A DNA stretch of 64,000 bases from Trichlorobacter ammonificans (GCF_933509905.1 NZ_OW150024.1:2592001-2656000); one strand, 5' to 3'. Shown: positions 8,573 through 18,052, counted from the first letter of the stretch. Translations and numbers: made by a program. The notes: a model not told the origin generated them from the letters alone.

Positions 8573-8980
8573 TCACTGGACGCCTTTCGCCTTCAGATCG
8601 CGGGCAAAGGCTTTGTCGATATTCATGATATGCTTGGTCAACCAGTCTTTCAGGAAGTTCATCAACTCTTCGGAAATGGTTGCCTCACCCTTGATAAACT
8701 TGGCCTTGAAGTCGGAAACCGTCTTGACCAGATCCTTGTGCAGTTGCTTGTGGTTTGTCGCATCAGGATATTTGTGCAGATCCATCAACCGCTCCTCGGT
8801 TGCAAAGTGCGACTGGGTGTAGCTGACCAGTTCGTTCAGGATCTTACCGGCAACATCCTTGCCCTTGCCGGCCCGCACGGCATCGGCAAGCTCGTTGGCA
8901 AGATCCACCAGCTTGCGGTGTTGGGTGTCAATCTCCCTTACCCCCACTTCCAGCATTGGCCCCCACAGCAATAACGGCAT
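8573..8980 (-). CDS. Bacteriohemerythrin (copy 2 of tandem pair)
   Basis: A 135-residue oxygen-binding di-iron protein. All seven hemerythrin ligands are present: H21, H58, E62, H77, H81, H117 and D122. It binds O2 reversibly and in anaerobes is thought to buffer, deliver or sense oxygen. ATG 8980 was chosen because AAGGAGG lies six bases upstream; the frame extends to 9022 without a good ribosome site. It is the last gene of a chemoreceptor-hemerythrin-hemerythrin unit, 38 nt after its paralogue. The last 15 residues are identical to that copy although the DNA differs, suggesting selection on the C-terminus. Confidence 0.93.
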   Translation of the reverse strand: MPLLLWGPMLEVGVREIDTQHRKLVDLANELADAVRAGKGKDVAGKILNELVSYTQSHFATEERLMDLHKYPDATNHKQLHKDLVKTVSDFKAKFIKGEATISEELMNFLKDWLTKHIMNIDKAFARDLKAKGVQ

Positions 8981-9018
8981 TACAGACCTCCTTTGTCCCC
9001 AAAAGTAGGCAAAAAGGG

Positions 9019-9426
9019 TCACTGCACCCCTTTTGCCTTCAAATCCCGCGCGAATGCCTTATCGATATGCATGATATGACGGGACAGCCAGTGAGTGAAA
9101 AACTGCAGAGACTCTTCCACTACCAGCTGGTCCCCGGCATGAAAGCGCTGCTTGAACCCCGTCACCTGCTGAACCAGTTCCTGGTGCTGCTGTCGGTGCT
9201 CTGCAGCGGCCGGGTAGTGATGCTGGGACATGAGTTGTTCTTCAAACGCAAAATGGGTCTGCGTGTAGCGTACCAGTTCCGTAAGCACCTCGGCCAGCAC
9301 ATCCTGCCCCTTGCCGACCCGTACCGCGTCGGCAAGCTGGTTGGCAAGATCGAACAGCCGTCGATGCTGCGCATCGATATCGCTGACCCCTACTTCAAAC
9401 ATCGCTCCCCAGATCAGTAGTGACAT
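9019..9426 (-). CDS. Bacteriohemerythrin (copy 1 of tandem pair)
   Basis: A 135-residue hemerythrin with the same complete ligand set as its neighbour (H21, H58, E62, H77, H81, H117, D122). ATG 9426 aligns exactly with the start of the downstream copy; the frame extends to 9582 but that segment overlaps the chemoreceptor's C-terminus. It begins 10 nt after the chemoreceptor stop, so it is almost surely co-transcribed and perhaps translationally coupled. Position right behind a heme-containing receptor points to a shared role in the oxygen or redox response. Confidence 0.93.
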   Translation of the reverse strand: MSLLIWGAMFEVGVSDIDAQHRRLFDLANQLADAVRVGKGQDVLAEVLTELVRYTQTHFAFEEQLMSQHHYPAAAEHRQQHQELVQQVTGFKQRFHAGDQLVVEESLQFFTHWLSRHIMHIDKAFARDLKAKGVQ

Positions 9427-9436
9427 GACACGCTCC

Positions 9437-11530
9437 CTAGAGGCTGCACGGCGCCTTGTAACCGAAGCGGACGCCGCCCCAGTGACGGCCGTTGAGGTAT
9501 AGCGGCAGCGAAAGATCGTTAAGAATCTCACCGGTATCCCGTCGATAGGTCTGCAGCAGGAAGCCGTCGGTATTTTTTGCACAACGCATGCCGGTATTGT
9601 CCGAGAATATCCGCTTGGTGCGGTTGTTGACCTTGTCCACTTCGCTGTTGCCGGTCAGCGGCTTGCAAAAACGGAGATTATGGCAGGGAACGTAGGCTTT
9701 GTCGTCAAAACAGATGGCATAGAGCAGCTTGTCGTCGCGGTTGAGGACCGCCTCCTGCAGCGGCGAAATGACCCGGTCAAAGAAGCTGTCGTAACGGGTG
9801 GTGAATTTCGGGGGGTCGGTTTTTTGCGAGTAGGGCTGATAGCTGCGGTCAAACAGATCGCTCTCCGAGAGAGCGCCGCTGCGCACCGCTTCGGCAATGG
9901 CCGCCAGCACGCCATCCCGCAGCTCCCGCGCGTACCCCTTGACCTGATCATGGTAGTTGCCCACGGTAAAGCGGCCCACCGTACCGTAGATGTCCTCGAC
10001 GATATCGGAAAACTTGGCAAAGGTATCCAGGTTGACCTTCATCATCTGGTTGGTGCCGTGGGCGGCATTGGATACGTGATGAATCTTGCCGGATATTTCA
10101 GCGGTCACCGTGGTCTGCTCCCCCGCGGCGGTCGCGATCAACTCGCTCATCATGCGCGAACCGGAAGCGCAGTTCTTGATTTCCTCCAACTGGCGGCGGG
10201 CCTCCTCCGCCTGTTGCAGGGCGCTCTGAACCAGCACGCTCTCTTTACGGATACTGGTTGCGGCCCTGACGCTCTCCTGCTGAATCTTGCCCACGATCTG
10301 ATCGATTTCCTTGGTTGACTTGGTAGTTTTCTCTGCCAGCGACCGCACTTCGTCGGCAACCACCGCAAAGCCCCGCCCCGCTTCGCCGGCACGGGCTGCC
10401 TCAATGGCGGCATTCAGCGCCAGCAGATTGGTCTGGTCGGCAATATCCTCGATCAGTGACAGCATTTCACCGATACTGGCCGATGAGCGTTCCAGCTCGC
10501 CAATACCGGCCAGGGTAGCCTCGACACTTTCCGCCACGCTGTTCATGCTCTGCCAGGTCTGCTGCACCACGTCCAGTCCGGTGCTGGCGGCACTATCCAC
10601 CGTTGCGGCCAACTCCACGGCCTGGCTGGTGTTTTCCGCCACGTTCTGGATGGTGCTGCTCATTTCCTCGGCAGCGGTAGCCACGGTCTCGGCGTGCTCC
10701 ATCTGCTGGTGCATTTCTTTGGATATCCGTTCCGTGGAACTGTTCAGCTCGCAGGTGGCTCCGCCCAACTGACAGGCCTGCTGGTACAGGGAGGCGATGA
10801 TCTCGCGAATTTTCTGGGTCAGGTGGTTGACCTCGCCCCCCAGGCGACCGATTTCATCCTCCGAACGGACCGGCAGCACCCGGGTCAGGTCCCCTTCTCC
10901 CCGGGCGATGTCCTCGACCTGGGCGGAAAGCTCACGGATCGGGCGGACCACCAGGATGGAGATCAGCAGGTAGAGCACGCCGATGATCAGGAAGAAGAAA
11001 AAGACGCCGACACCGGTCAGCACATAGGCGAGCTTCTTGGCTTTGGCAACCCCCTCCTCCAGTGAGGAGGTCAGCTGCAGGCCACCAAGAAACTTGGGAC
11101 CGGGGGCATGACAGGCGTTACAGCGGGCTTCATTGGCCAGGGGGATGGCCAGGCGGAGGGCCGATTTACCGTCAACCGTCGTATTTTCTTCCTGCTGGAC
11201 GCCGGCTGCCACCGCTTTTCTGATCAAATCGCTGCTGTCGTTACCGCCGTATTCGCTACCATCGGGCTTGAACATCTGAATCTTCAGCGCGCCGCCCCGC
11301 TTCACCACCTCATCGACATACTTGTTGAAAACCTGGAAGTCACCCCGCATTTTCAGCTCGGTCAGCTCCCGAATGGTGGAGGCCGCTTCCTGACGGGCGC
11401 TTGCCCGTTGCAGGTCGATCATGGAGCTATAGGAAAGATAGAGACTGAGCACGCCGAGACAGAGAAAACCGACGGTGAGGGTCAAAGCGATGGCGATCAG
11501 TACCTTGGCGGTCAGGCGGGTGCGTATCAT
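9437..11530 (-). CDS. Methyl-accepting chemotaxis protein with periplasmic c-type heme motif
   Basis: A 697-residue transmembrane chemoreceptor. TM1 is at about 8-32 and TM2 at about 168-194. The periplasmic domain between them contains one CXXCH (CNACH, 137-141), the covalent heme c motif, in a region resembling DUF3365/Tll0287-type sensors. A HAMP domain (about 195-248) and the MCP signalling hairpin follow, with conserved [19 protein letters not shown] at about 365-383. Unusually, about 150 residues continue past the signalling domain (545-697), ending [10 protein letters not shown]. Heme-containing MCPs are known in Geobacter and thought to sense redox state. It is first in an operon with two hemerythrins; no CheA, CheW or CheR is nearby. 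Confidence 0.92.
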   Translation of the reverse strand: MIRTRLTAKVLIAIALTLTVGFLCLGVLSLYLSYSSMIDLQRASARQEAASTIRELTELKMRGDFQVFNKYVDEVVKRGGALKIQMFKPDGSEYGGNDSSDLIRKAVAAGVQQEENTTVDGKSALRLAIPLANEARCNACHAPGPKFLGGLQLTSSLEEGVAKAKKLAYVLTGVGVFFFFLIIGVLYLLISILVVRPIRELSAQVEDIARGEGDLTRVLPVRSEDEIGRLGGEVNHLTQKIREIIASLYQQACQLGGATCELNSSTERISKEMHQQMEHAETVATAAEEMSSTIQNVAENTSQAVELAATVDSAASTGLDVVQQTWQSMNSVAESVEATLAGIGELERSSASIGEMLSLIEDIADQTNLLALNAAIEAARAGEAGRGFAVVADEVRSLAEKTTKSTKEIDQIVGKIQQESVRAATSIRKESVLVQSALQQAEEARRQLEEIKNCASGSRMMSELIATAAGEQTTVTAEISGKIHHVSNAAHGTNQMMKVNLDTFAKFSDIVEDIYGTVGRFTVGNYHDQVKGYARELRDGVLAAIAEAVRSGALSESDLFDRSYQPYSQKTDPPKFTTRYDSFFDRVISPLQEAVLNRDDKLLYAICFDDKAYVPCHNLRFCKPLTGNSEVDKVNNRTKRIFSDNTGMRCAKNTDGFLLQTYRRDTGEILNDLSLPLYLNGRHWGGVRFGYKAPCSL

Positions 11531-11644
11531 GACAGGTCTACCTCCGGAAGCGGTGCCTCAATGCATGACGTTACGTGTTGCAGGGGAAACAGGGAAAGCG
11601 GGTTCGCATTAAATCAGAGCAGTGCCCTTTTTGCAAGCAGATTG

Positions 11645-12304
11645 CTAACATTGTTTTACTGTTTCAGGGGTGTCAAACAAACGTTCGAGTGCCATCAGAT
11701 CGTCGATGGTTTTTGTCAGAAGCACCGGACAGCCCCGCTGCTCAGGCAGGCGCAGATCGATGTCAAATCGATCCCCCACGAACAGCACGGCCTCCGGCGG
11801 CAGGGCAAGCCGGCCCAGCAGCTCGTCGAGCACCGACTCGTCCGGCTTCGGACGCCAAGTATCGTCGATGGTCACCACCTGCTCAAAAACCTCCTGAAGT
11901 CCCAGAACCGCCAGAATCTTGTCGGTCAGTACCCGGTTGTTGTTGGTCAGGAGCCAGCAGCGACGGGAGCGGGCCAGGAGATGCAGCAGGCGGGGAACCC
12001 GCGGATCGGGAACAAGCATCGCTGCCGGCTCCAGTTCCGCGGCAAAGCGGCGGTGCATCTCCCGCACCGTTCCCCCCAGGGCCTGGATGGCAACGGCAAG
12101 GGTCTGCACCATACCCCGCTCCGCGGTCAGGCGCTCGCGCACCTCCCGCAGCCGCTGTCCACCCAGGACGGCCGGGCAGTCCAGCAGATGGCCGGCATAG
12201 CGGGAGACCGACTCCCAGACCGCATGTTCAAAGGCTTCGGAAACATACAGCGTACCGTCGAGATCAAACACGACGGCGCGTATGTCCCGCTCCCGGCCGT
12301 TCAT
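11645..12304 (-). CDS. HAD-superfamily hydrolase
   Basis: A 219-residue haloacid dehalogenase-like phosphatase. Motif I is FDLDGTLY (Asp nucleophile), motif II the LLTNNN region near 115, and motif IV VGDRFDIDL. A helical cap lies between motifs I and II, as in subfamily IA phosphatases such as phosphoglycolate phosphatase or pyrophosphatase PpaX. The substrate cannot be told. The start overlaps the MidA-type methyltransferase stop by 4 nt, and the gene ends the WYL-methyltransferase-HAD operon. Confidence 0.88.
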   Translation of the reverse strand: MNGRERDIRAVVFDLDGTLYVSEAFEHAVWESVSRYAGHLLDCPAVLGGQRLREVRERLTAERGMVQTLAVAIQALGGTVREMHRRFAAELEPAAMLVPDPRVPRLLHLLARSRRCWLLTNNNRVLTDKILAVLGLQEVFEQVVTIDDTWRPKPDESVLDELLGRLALPPEAVLFVGDRFDIDLRLPEQRGCPVLLTKTIDDLMALERLFDTPETVKQC

Positions 12305-13440
12305 ATACCGATCCCCCGCAGACAGCCCAAGGCCGCCTGCGGAACCCCCTTCGACTGTACCAACACCCGAAAGGTGTCTCCCATCCCTCCCTCCGGCATG
12401 ATCAGCCGCTTCAGAGTCAGGCGTTTTTTCAACTTTTCAGCCTCGGAGAGGCTTGACGTTTCAATCGCCTCGAACTCCTCCACCATGCCGGCGGCCAGCA
12501 GGAAGCGACACTGCTCACCGAACCAGAGCGTCTTCACCCCCTGCTCTTCTCCCCGCTGGATCAGCGCGGAAAAATTGACGTGGCTGGTAATGTCCTGTTC
12601 TCCCAGAAGTTGGTACGGGTTGTCTTCGACACGGTGCTTGTGGTAGCAGAGCAGCGTGCCCAGCTTGCGGTGGGGCGCGTACAGCTCTTCCTTGGCGTAG
12701 CCGTAGTCGACGGTCAGAATGAACCCCTGCTCAAGCCCCGCAACCACGCTGTCGAACCAGTCCAGGGCCGCCAGGGAGACTTCCGCCTCCTGGCCCGGCA
12801 TCAGCGGCATGCCGTAACGGGAGAGATACTCAGCCAGAGCCGGCGTGGAGGGCGGACCGAGCTGCTCCTTCAACTGTTCTCCCTCGCGGGTCACGTAGAT
12901 TTCCCGCAGCCCCTCCGGCGTCATCAACACCCGGTGCACCGGCAGGGCGTCCAGCAGCTCGTTGGAATAGAGCACCCCCCGGAAGCGAATTCCCGACGCC
13001 AGTTCGGCGGGGGTCAGCCAGCGCAGTTTGTCGGCATGCTCATGCAAAACCTGGCGTTGAGCCCCGGCCAGGGTCGGCTCCTGCTCCACCAGCACCGGCC
13101 GGGACGCCGCGTAGCAGGCCGGCTCCCGTTCCTTCAGAAAGTCGAGAATATCGCAGGCAAGACGGCCGTGACCCGCCCCCACCTCCATCAGCGTGAATTC
13201 GGCCGGCTGCTCCAGGGACCGCCACATGGCCGCCACTTCGCGGGCAACCACCCGGCCGTAGGCGGCATGGACGGTGATGCTGGTGTAGAAATCCCCCTCG
13301 ACCCCCACCTTGCGCCCCGGTGAGGTGTAGTAGCCCAATCCCGGCTCGTAGAGGCAGGCGGCCATGTAATCGGCAAAGGTGATCCGGCCCTGTTCGTCAA
13401 TCCGTGCGGCAATGCGGTCAAAAAGATTCTGGTGCGTCAT
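12301..13440 (-). CDS. MidA/NDUFAF7-family SAM-dependent methyltransferase
   Basis: A 379-residue class I methyltransferase of the MidA (DUF185) family. The N-terminus has the family pattern with SPGRKVGVEGDFYTS, and the SAM site is LMEVGAGHGRLACDIL near 80-95. The mitochondrial relative NDUFAF7 dimethylates an arginine of complex I; the bacterial substrate is not established. The gene lies 12 nt after the WYL regulator and overlaps the HAD gene by 4 nt, so all three form one operon. Confidence 0.9.
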   Translation of the reverse strand: MTHQNLFDRIAARIDEQGRITFADYMAACLYEPGLGYYTSPGRKVGVEGDFYTSITVHAAYGRVVAREVAAMWRSLEQPAEFTLMEVGAGHGRLACDILDFLKEREPACYAASRPVLVEQEPTLAGAQRQVLHEHADKLRWLTPAELASGIRFRGVLYSNELLDALPVHRVLMTPEGLREIYVTREGEQLKEQLGPPSTPALAEYLSRYGMPLMPGQEAEVSLAALDWFDSVVAGLEQGFILTVDYGYAKEELYAPHRKLGTLLCYHKHRVEDNPYQLLGEQDITSHVNFSALIQRGEEQGVKTLWFGEQCRFLLAAGMVEEFEAIETSSLSEAEKLKKRLTLKRLIMPEGGMGDTFRVLVQSKGVPQAALGCLRGIGI

Positions 13441-13452
13441 GGTCCCTTCTCG

Positions 13453-14451
13453 TCAGCTTTTCTTTCGATACAACTCGCGCAGTCCCTTGATGTGCCGACG
13501 CAGCTCCTTGCGCAACATCGGCGGTTCCAGCAGTTCGGCATGGCTGCCGAAGGAGAGTATCCAGGCCAGGATTTCCAGGGTACCGGCCGCCTCGAACGCA
13601 AGCTGCACCGACCCGTCGGCGGCGGCAGTCATCCGCTGGCCGCTCCGCCAGATCCGATCCCGCACCAGGTGGGCAACCTGGGCGTCGAACCGAACCTTGA
13701 GCGCCATCGGCTGATCCGTCACCAGGCCGAAGGCGTCGCTGAAACAGGCTTCCGGATCGAAATCCTCCGGCAGCTCGAAGCGCTTCCGCGTCACCTCCAG
13801 GCCGATGATCCGCTCCACGGCAAACAGCCTGATGCCGCCACGGTTGTGGGCCAGGGCCAGCAGGTACAGCCCCCCCTTGGCCAGCACCAGGGTATAGGGG
13901 TCCAGCTCGTAGGCGGCCGCCTCCCGTCCCCCCTTGGTGTAGGAAATCCGTATCCGGTACTGGTAGAGCAGTGCGCGACGCAGCTCCGCCAGCAGGTCCT
14001 CGCAGCCGGAATAGTCGCGCACCCCCTGGAAACGGGGAAGCGAGACCCGGCTGATCCGCTCCAGATGGGCAACGGAACGGGGCGGCAGGGCGGCATGGAT
14101 CTTGGCGAACAGGGCGTCGATCTCCGCGCCGAAGGGACGGGGCGGCAGCAGGCCGGCACAAGAACGAAGCAGATGCAGCGAGACCAGCTCGTCAAGGGTA
14201 AAGGTAATGGGCGGAACTTGACGCGTGCGGGTCAGAAAACGGTAGACTTTCTTCCCTTCCTGCCAGTCGGTGGTCAGGGGATAGCCGGCCTCCTGCACGG
14301 CAGCCAGGTCGCGGTGGACCGTGCGCAGGTCCACGCCGGTCTCCTCCACCAGTTCGTCAAGGGTCATGCCGTTCCTGGATTCCAGCAGGCGGATGACGTT
14401 ATGCAGCCGCGCTGCCTGGGTATAGCGGCCGGATGGTTTCCCCCGTGGCAT
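13453..14451 (-). CDS. WYL-domain transcriptional regulator
   Basis: A 332-residue regulator of the YafY/PafC type with an N-terminal DeoR-like winged helix-turn-helix (about 10-65, with LDELVEETGVDLRTVHRDLA). A WYL domain follows in the middle (about 130-215) and a C-terminal extension domain with the LEILAWILSFG block. WYL domains bind ligands or nucleic acid and often regulate DNA-damage or defence genes. ATG 14451 was chosen for the AAGGAGG upstream; the frame continues to 14571 without support. It probably regulates its own operon or the divergent yqaA gene. Confidence 0.9.
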   Translation of the reverse strand: MPRGKPSGRYTQAARLHNVIRLLESRNGMTLDELVEETGVDLRTVHRDLAAVQEAGYPLTTDWQEGKKVYRFLTRTRQVPPITFTLDELVSLHLLRSCAGLLPPRPFGAEIDALFAKIHAALPPRSVAHLERISRVSLPRFQGVRDYSGCEDLLAELRRALLYQYRIRISYTKGGREAAAYELDPYTLVLAKGGLYLLALAHNRGGIRLFAVERIIGLEVTRKRFELPEDFDPEACFSDAFGLVTDQPMALKVRFDAQVAHLVRDRIWRSGQRMTAAADGSVQLAFEAAGTLEILAWILSFGSHAELLEPPMLRKELRRHIKGLRELYRKKS

Positions 14452-14569
14452 GGCCCCCTCCTTCTTGCCTCTGTCATGATCGGCGATTTTCAGGTACACT
14501 GTGCGGCACGCGGCAGTGAGGGTACTTGATGTGACCTGGTTTGACAACGGATTTCCGACATATTTCGCC

Positions 14570-15019
14570 ATGCTTTGGGATGGCGCGGCCCAGCCCGGTT
14601 ACCCCGCGTTGCTCCTGCTCAGCTTTCTGGCATCAACGCTGCTCCCCCTGGGGTCGGAGTGGCTGCTGGTACTGATGCTGGTCAAGGGGTACGATCCGGT
14701 GACCACCGTTACAGTGGCCACTGCCGGCAATACCGCCGGTGCCTGCACCACCTGGCTGGTGGGGCGCTACGGCGGCACCTGGCTCATCTCCCGGTTTTTC
14801 AGAATCAGTGATGAGCAGCACCGCAAGGCGGAAGCCTGGTACCGCCGCTACGGCTCGGCATCACTGCTTTTTTCCTGGCTGCCGGTGATCGGCGACCCCC
14901 TGTGTCTGGTGGGGGGGCTCCTCAACATCCGTTTCGTACCGTTTCTCGTCCTGGCCGGCAGTGGAAAACTGCTGCGCTACGCCCTGCTCGCCGGAGCGAC
15001 CCTGGGCATCTCCGGCTGA
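14570..15019 (+). CDS. yqaA: YqaA-family membrane protein
   Basis: About 149 residues with four or five hydrophobic segments, close to E. coli YqaA in key stretches such as FLASTLLPLGSE, the GN-x-G region and SWLPVIGDPLCLVGG. It belongs to the VTT/DedA-related superfamily of small inner-membrane proteins whose members include lipid scramblases or transporters; the function of YqaA itself is unknown. The frame is open from 14501, no convincing ribosome site is seen, and the start at ATG 14570 is only the best fit to homologue length. Confidence 0.8.
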   Translation: MLWDGAAQPGYPALLLLSFLASTLLPLGSEWLLVLMLVKGYDPVTTVTVATAGNTAGACTTWLVGRYGGTWLISRFFRISDEQHRKAEAWYRRYGSASLLFSWLPVIGDPLCLVGGLLNIRFVPFLVLAGSGKLLRYALLAGATLGISG

Positions 15020-15048
15020 ACGGCTCAACGTCCGCACAGGAGGCAGTC

Positions 15049-15933
15049 ATGAAAATCTTCATCGCAGGAGCAACCGGATTCGTCGGCGGCCACCTTACCG
15101 AGGCGCTGCGACAGCGGGGACATGAACTGGTGCTGCTCTCCCACGCCCGCCGCCTGACCACCGAGGCCGGCCTCAGCTACGTCACCGGCGACGTGACCGA
15201 GCCGGACAGCTATGCGGCGGCCATGAAGGGGTGCGATGCCGCCATCAACCTGGTGGGGATCATCCGGGAGTTTCCCGGCAGGGGAATCACCTTCGAGCGG
15301 CTCCATGTGGAGGCGACCGCCGCCATGGTAGCCACGGCACAGAAGAGCGGCGTACTGCGCTACCTGCAGATGTCCGCCCTGGGCACCCGTGCCAACGCCG
15401 TTTCCCGTTACCACCAGACCAAGTGGCGGGCCGAGGAGATCGTCCGGGCAAGCGGCCTGGCCTGGACCATCTTCCGCCCCTCGCTCATCTTCGGCCCCAA
15501 GGATGCCTTCGTCAATATGCTGGCCCGCCAGATCCGCCTCCTGCCCCTGCTCCCCACCTTTGGTGACGGCACCTACCGGCTGCAGCCGATCCACGGCAAC
15601 GATGTGGCCCGCTGTTTCTGCGAGGCGCTGGAAAAAGCGGAGACCAGAGGACAGACCTACTCTCTCTGCGGTCCGGACCGTCTCAGCTACCGTGAGCTGC
15701 TGGACGTCATCGCCGAGGCGGTGGGGCGTCCCCATCCGCTGAAACCGGCCCTGCCCCTGGGACTGATGAAGCCGATCATCTCCAGGCTGCAGGGAATTGC
15801 GGCCTTCCCGATCACCCTGGACCAGCTGCAGATGCTGCTGGAGGAGAATATCTGCGACGGCGACTGGCAGAACACCTTCACCACGCCGCCGGTACGCTTC
15901 AGGGACGGCATCCGGGCCTACCTGGGACGCTGA
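15049..15933 (+). CDS. NAD(P)-binding atypical SDR (NDUFA9-like epimerase family)
   Basis: A 294-residue protein with a Rossmann fold: dinucleotide motif GATGFVGGHL near residue 6, the NLVGII strand and a conserved YHQTKWRAEEIV segment in place of the usual YxxxK. It resembles bacterial relatives of complex I subunit NDUFA9, which bind NAD(P)H without clear catalytic activity. ATG 15049 follows CAGGAGG. It starts 29 nt after yqaA and ends 4 nt before rlpA, in one plus-strand operon. Substrate unknown. Confidence 0.88.
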   Translation: MKIFIAGATGFVGGHLTEALRQRGHELVLLSHARRLTTEAGLSYVTGDVTEPDSYAAAMKGCDAAINLVGIIREFPGRGITFERLHVEATAAMVATAQKSGVLRYLQMSALGTRANAVSRYHQTKWRAEEIVRASGLAWTIFRPSLIFGPKDAFVNMLARQIRLLPLLPTFGDGTYRLQPIHGNDVARCFCEALEKAETRGQTYSLCGPDRLSYRELLDVIAEAVGRPHPLKPALPLGLMKPIISRLQGIAAFPITLDQLQMLLEENICDGDWQNTFTTPPVRFRDGIRAYLGR

Positions 15934-15937
15934 CGCC

Positions 15938-16408
15938 ATGCTGAAACCCATGCTTCTGTTCGTACTGTTTCTTGGGCCGTTCCTGACGGCGTCACCGGCT
16001 GCGGCATACCTGCCGGACCGGGAGGCGCTGTCCGACGCCGAACTGCTGGAAACCCTGGCCAAGGGAGGCGGCCTGAAGGATCCCCGCGAAGGAATCGCCA
16101 CCTACTACGCGTCCCGTTTCATCGGCCGGCGGACCACCTCGGGGGAACGCTACCATCCCGACCGTTTCACCGCCGCCCACGCCACGCTGCCCCTGAAAAC
16201 CGTGGTACAGGTCTTCAACCGCACCACCGGCCAGGGGGTGCAGGTGGTGATCAACGACCGCTGCCGCAAACGGTCGTTCCAGCTGATCGATCTTTCCCGT
16301 GCGGCGGCACAGAAGATCGGGCTCTGGGGCAAGGGGGCGATGAAGGTGCTGATTGTCCCCAAAACCGGCAATCAGCTGGACGAACTACTGGCGGAACTGG
16401 AAGGGTAG
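15938..16408 (+). CDS. rlpA: RlpA-like septal/lytic transglycosylase family protein
   Basis: A 156-residue exported protein: signal peptide at 1-23 (ending SPAAAY) and a double-psi beta-barrel domain from about 50. The RlpA pattern is clear in GIATYYASRFIGRRTTSGERY, the AAHATLPLKT block, VVINDR and the FQLIDLSRAAAQKIG region. RlpA of Pseudomonas cleaves peptidoglycan lacking stem peptides. The usual NDRGP is changed to NDRCRKR here, introducing a cysteine. The C-terminal SPOR domain of longer RlpAs is absent, so septal targeting would need another route. Confidence 0.88.
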   Translation: MLKPMLLFVLFLGPFLTASPAAAYLPDREALSDAELLETLAKGGGLKDPREGIATYYASRFIGRRTTSGERYHPDRFTAAHATLPLKTVVQVFNRTTGQGVQVVINDRCRKRSFQLIDLSRAAAQKIGLWGKGAMKVLIVPKTGNQLDELLAELEG

Positions 16409-16413
16409 ACAAC

Positions 16414-17298
16414 ATGCAACGATTGTTCATAGCCGGCTGCGGCTATACCGGGGAGCGGGTGGCCACGACGGTTCTCGCACGGGGATGGGAGGTCATCGTC
16501 CAAGTGCGGGACGAGGAAAAAGCCGCCAGGCTGCGGCAAAGGGGGCTGTCCGTCATCTGCTGCGCCATGGACCGGCTTGAGGAGGTGCCGTCGCTCCTTC
16601 TCGACGGTCATTGCCTGCTCTACAGCATCCCTCCCCAGGGGGGGGGCAGCATCGATCTGCGGGCACGCGCCTTCTGCGCCGCACTGGAGCGTGACCGGCT
16701 GGTGCCGCGGCGGATCGTCTATCTGAGCGCCACCAGCGTCTACGGCGATACCGGCGGAGCGGCCGTCACCGAAACCTCGCCGACGGAACCGGCATCGGCC
16801 ATGGGCAAGCGACGGCTGGATGCCGAGGCCCGGTTCCATGAGTTTGCCGCCCACCACGGCATCCCGTTGGTGATCCTGCGTATCGCCGGTATCTACGGCC
16901 CCGGACGGCTGCCGCTGATGCAGATAACCCAGGGGCAGCCCCTGCTGCGGGAAGAAGAGGCCCGCCCATCCAACCGCATCCACATTGACGACCTGGTGCA
17001 GGTCTGTGCCACGGTGCTGGAAACCGGCAGCGGTGTCTACAATATCAGCGATGGCGCCCCCAGCAGCATGACCAGCTACTTCAATGCCTGCGCCGACGCC
17101 CTGGGGCTGCCCCGCCAGCCCCAGGTGAGCCTGGATGAGGCCAGACGGACGATGCCGCCGCTGCTCTTCAACTATTTCGTCGAATCGCGGGTGGTGGACA
17201 ACAGCCGCATGCTGCGCGACCTGGGTATTGTGCTGCGCTATCCCGACATGGTGTCAGGCGTTGCCGCCGCTGCTTTACAAACACCGAAAACCTGCTAG
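16414..17298 (+). CDS. YeeZ-like NAD-dependent epimerase/dehydratase family protein
   Basis: A 294-residue extended SDR fold. The nucleotide motif is GCGYTGERVA near residue 8. The LSATSVYGDT strand is present, but the catalytic Tyr-x-x-x-Lys is replaced around the GKRRLDAE segment, as in the YeeZ branch. Members of this branch are proposed NADP-dependent reductases without known substrate. It begins 5 nt after the rlpA stop, so it is co-transcribed with it. Confidence 0.85.
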   Translation: MQRLFIAGCGYTGERVATTVLARGWEVIVQVRDEEKAARLRQRGLSVICCAMDRLEEVPSLLLDGHCLLYSIPPQGGGSIDLRARAFCAALERDRLVPRRIVYLSATSVYGDTGGAAVTETSPTEPASAMGKRRLDAEARFHEFAAHHGIPLVILRIAGIYGPGRLPLMQITQGQPLLREEEARPSNRIHIDDLVQVCATVLETGSGVYNISDGAPSSMTSYFNACADALGLPRQPQVSLDEARRTMPPLLFNYFVESRVVDNSRMLRDLGIVLRYPDMVSGVAAAALQTPKTC

Positions 17299-17342
17299 AG
17301 TCTTCTCACCATTTTCACGCTGGCACAAAGGAGGATACCACC

Positions 17343-17939
17343 ATGATCCGCAGTTTTCTGGCGTTGTTTGTCCTGCTCTCCATCGCTGTAACCGCCCACG
17401 CCTTCGACGTGGAAAAGCTGATTCTGGATGGCGCGTCCCGTATCCGTGAATCGGCTCCCCGCGACGAGGCCGGCCAGGACGAGGCACCGCGGCCGTCGAA
17501 ATCCCGCCCGAGCGCACCGGCGGCCGGTGAAGATGATCACTTCATCCAGCCTGACGATGTTTTTATTGCCGAGCGCCCCCTGGGCTCCCACGCCTGGATT
17601 TCCGTCCAACTGGCCAAGGTAACCACCGCTCCTTCCCCCCAGACCAAGGATGAAGGCGAATTTTTCCGGGTGACCGACGGCACCAGCCACTGGACCCGGC
17701 ATTACTGGAAGACCAGGATTGCCCGTTCCGATGAGATCAAGCTGGGCGCCGTGATGATCATGTTCGAGGGCAGAAGCTCGAAGGGAGTCTACCAGGCCCC
17801 GGACAAGAAGAGCTCCGCCCGTCGCGACAACTGGTTCATGGCCAAGATCACCGACACCTCCGACCTGTACAAGGGGTACGTCACTGTCTCGGGCGGCTAC
17901 AAGACCAGCCCCGCCAACCTGCGGGTGATCGTCCGCTAG
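17343..17939 (+). CDS. Secreted protein of unknown function
   Basis: A 198-residue protein with a signal peptide (1-20, cleavage after AHA). A low-complexity charged and Pro-rich stretch (about 38-64) is followed by a compact C-terminal domain with repeated aromatic residues (HWTRHYWKTRIA, RRDNWFMAKITD) and a GGYKTSP segment. The ribosome site AAAGGAGG is strong. It is the last gene of the yqaA-rlpA cluster, and a hairpin follows. I recognise no family. A periplasmic or surface location is likely. Confidence 0.75.
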   Translation: MIRSFLALFVLLSIAVTAHAFDVEKLILDGASRIRESAPRDEAGQDEAPRPSKSRPSAPAAGEDDHFIQPDDVFIAERPLGSHAWISVQLAKVTTAPSPQTKDEGEFFRVTDGTSHWTRHYWKTRIARSDEIKLGAVMIMFEGRSSKGVYQAPDKKSSARRDNWFMAKITDTSDLYKGYVTVSGGYKTSPANLRVIVR

Positions 17940-17960
17940 ACGTTCCACTTCCCTTTCTCT

Positions 17961-18015
17961 CCGGCCCGTGCCGCGGCTCGTCACAACGTACGCCGCAGCA
18001 CGGGCCGGCCTGTTT
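17961..18015 (+). terminator. Probable terminator before the kdp region
   Basis: An 11-bp perfect inverted repeat (17961-17971 with 17998-18008) encloses a 26-nt loop and is followed by CCTGTTTT. The T-run is short and the loop long, so strength is uncertain. Confidence 0.55.
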
Positions 18016-18052
18016 TCGCCCCGGCTTGCTCCTCCTGCTCCCTCCCCCCTAT

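Noticed and set aside
13418-14195. Other minus-strand frames within the WYL regulator gene
   Set aside because: They are off-frame readings of the same gene with Pro/Arg/Gly-rich sequence.
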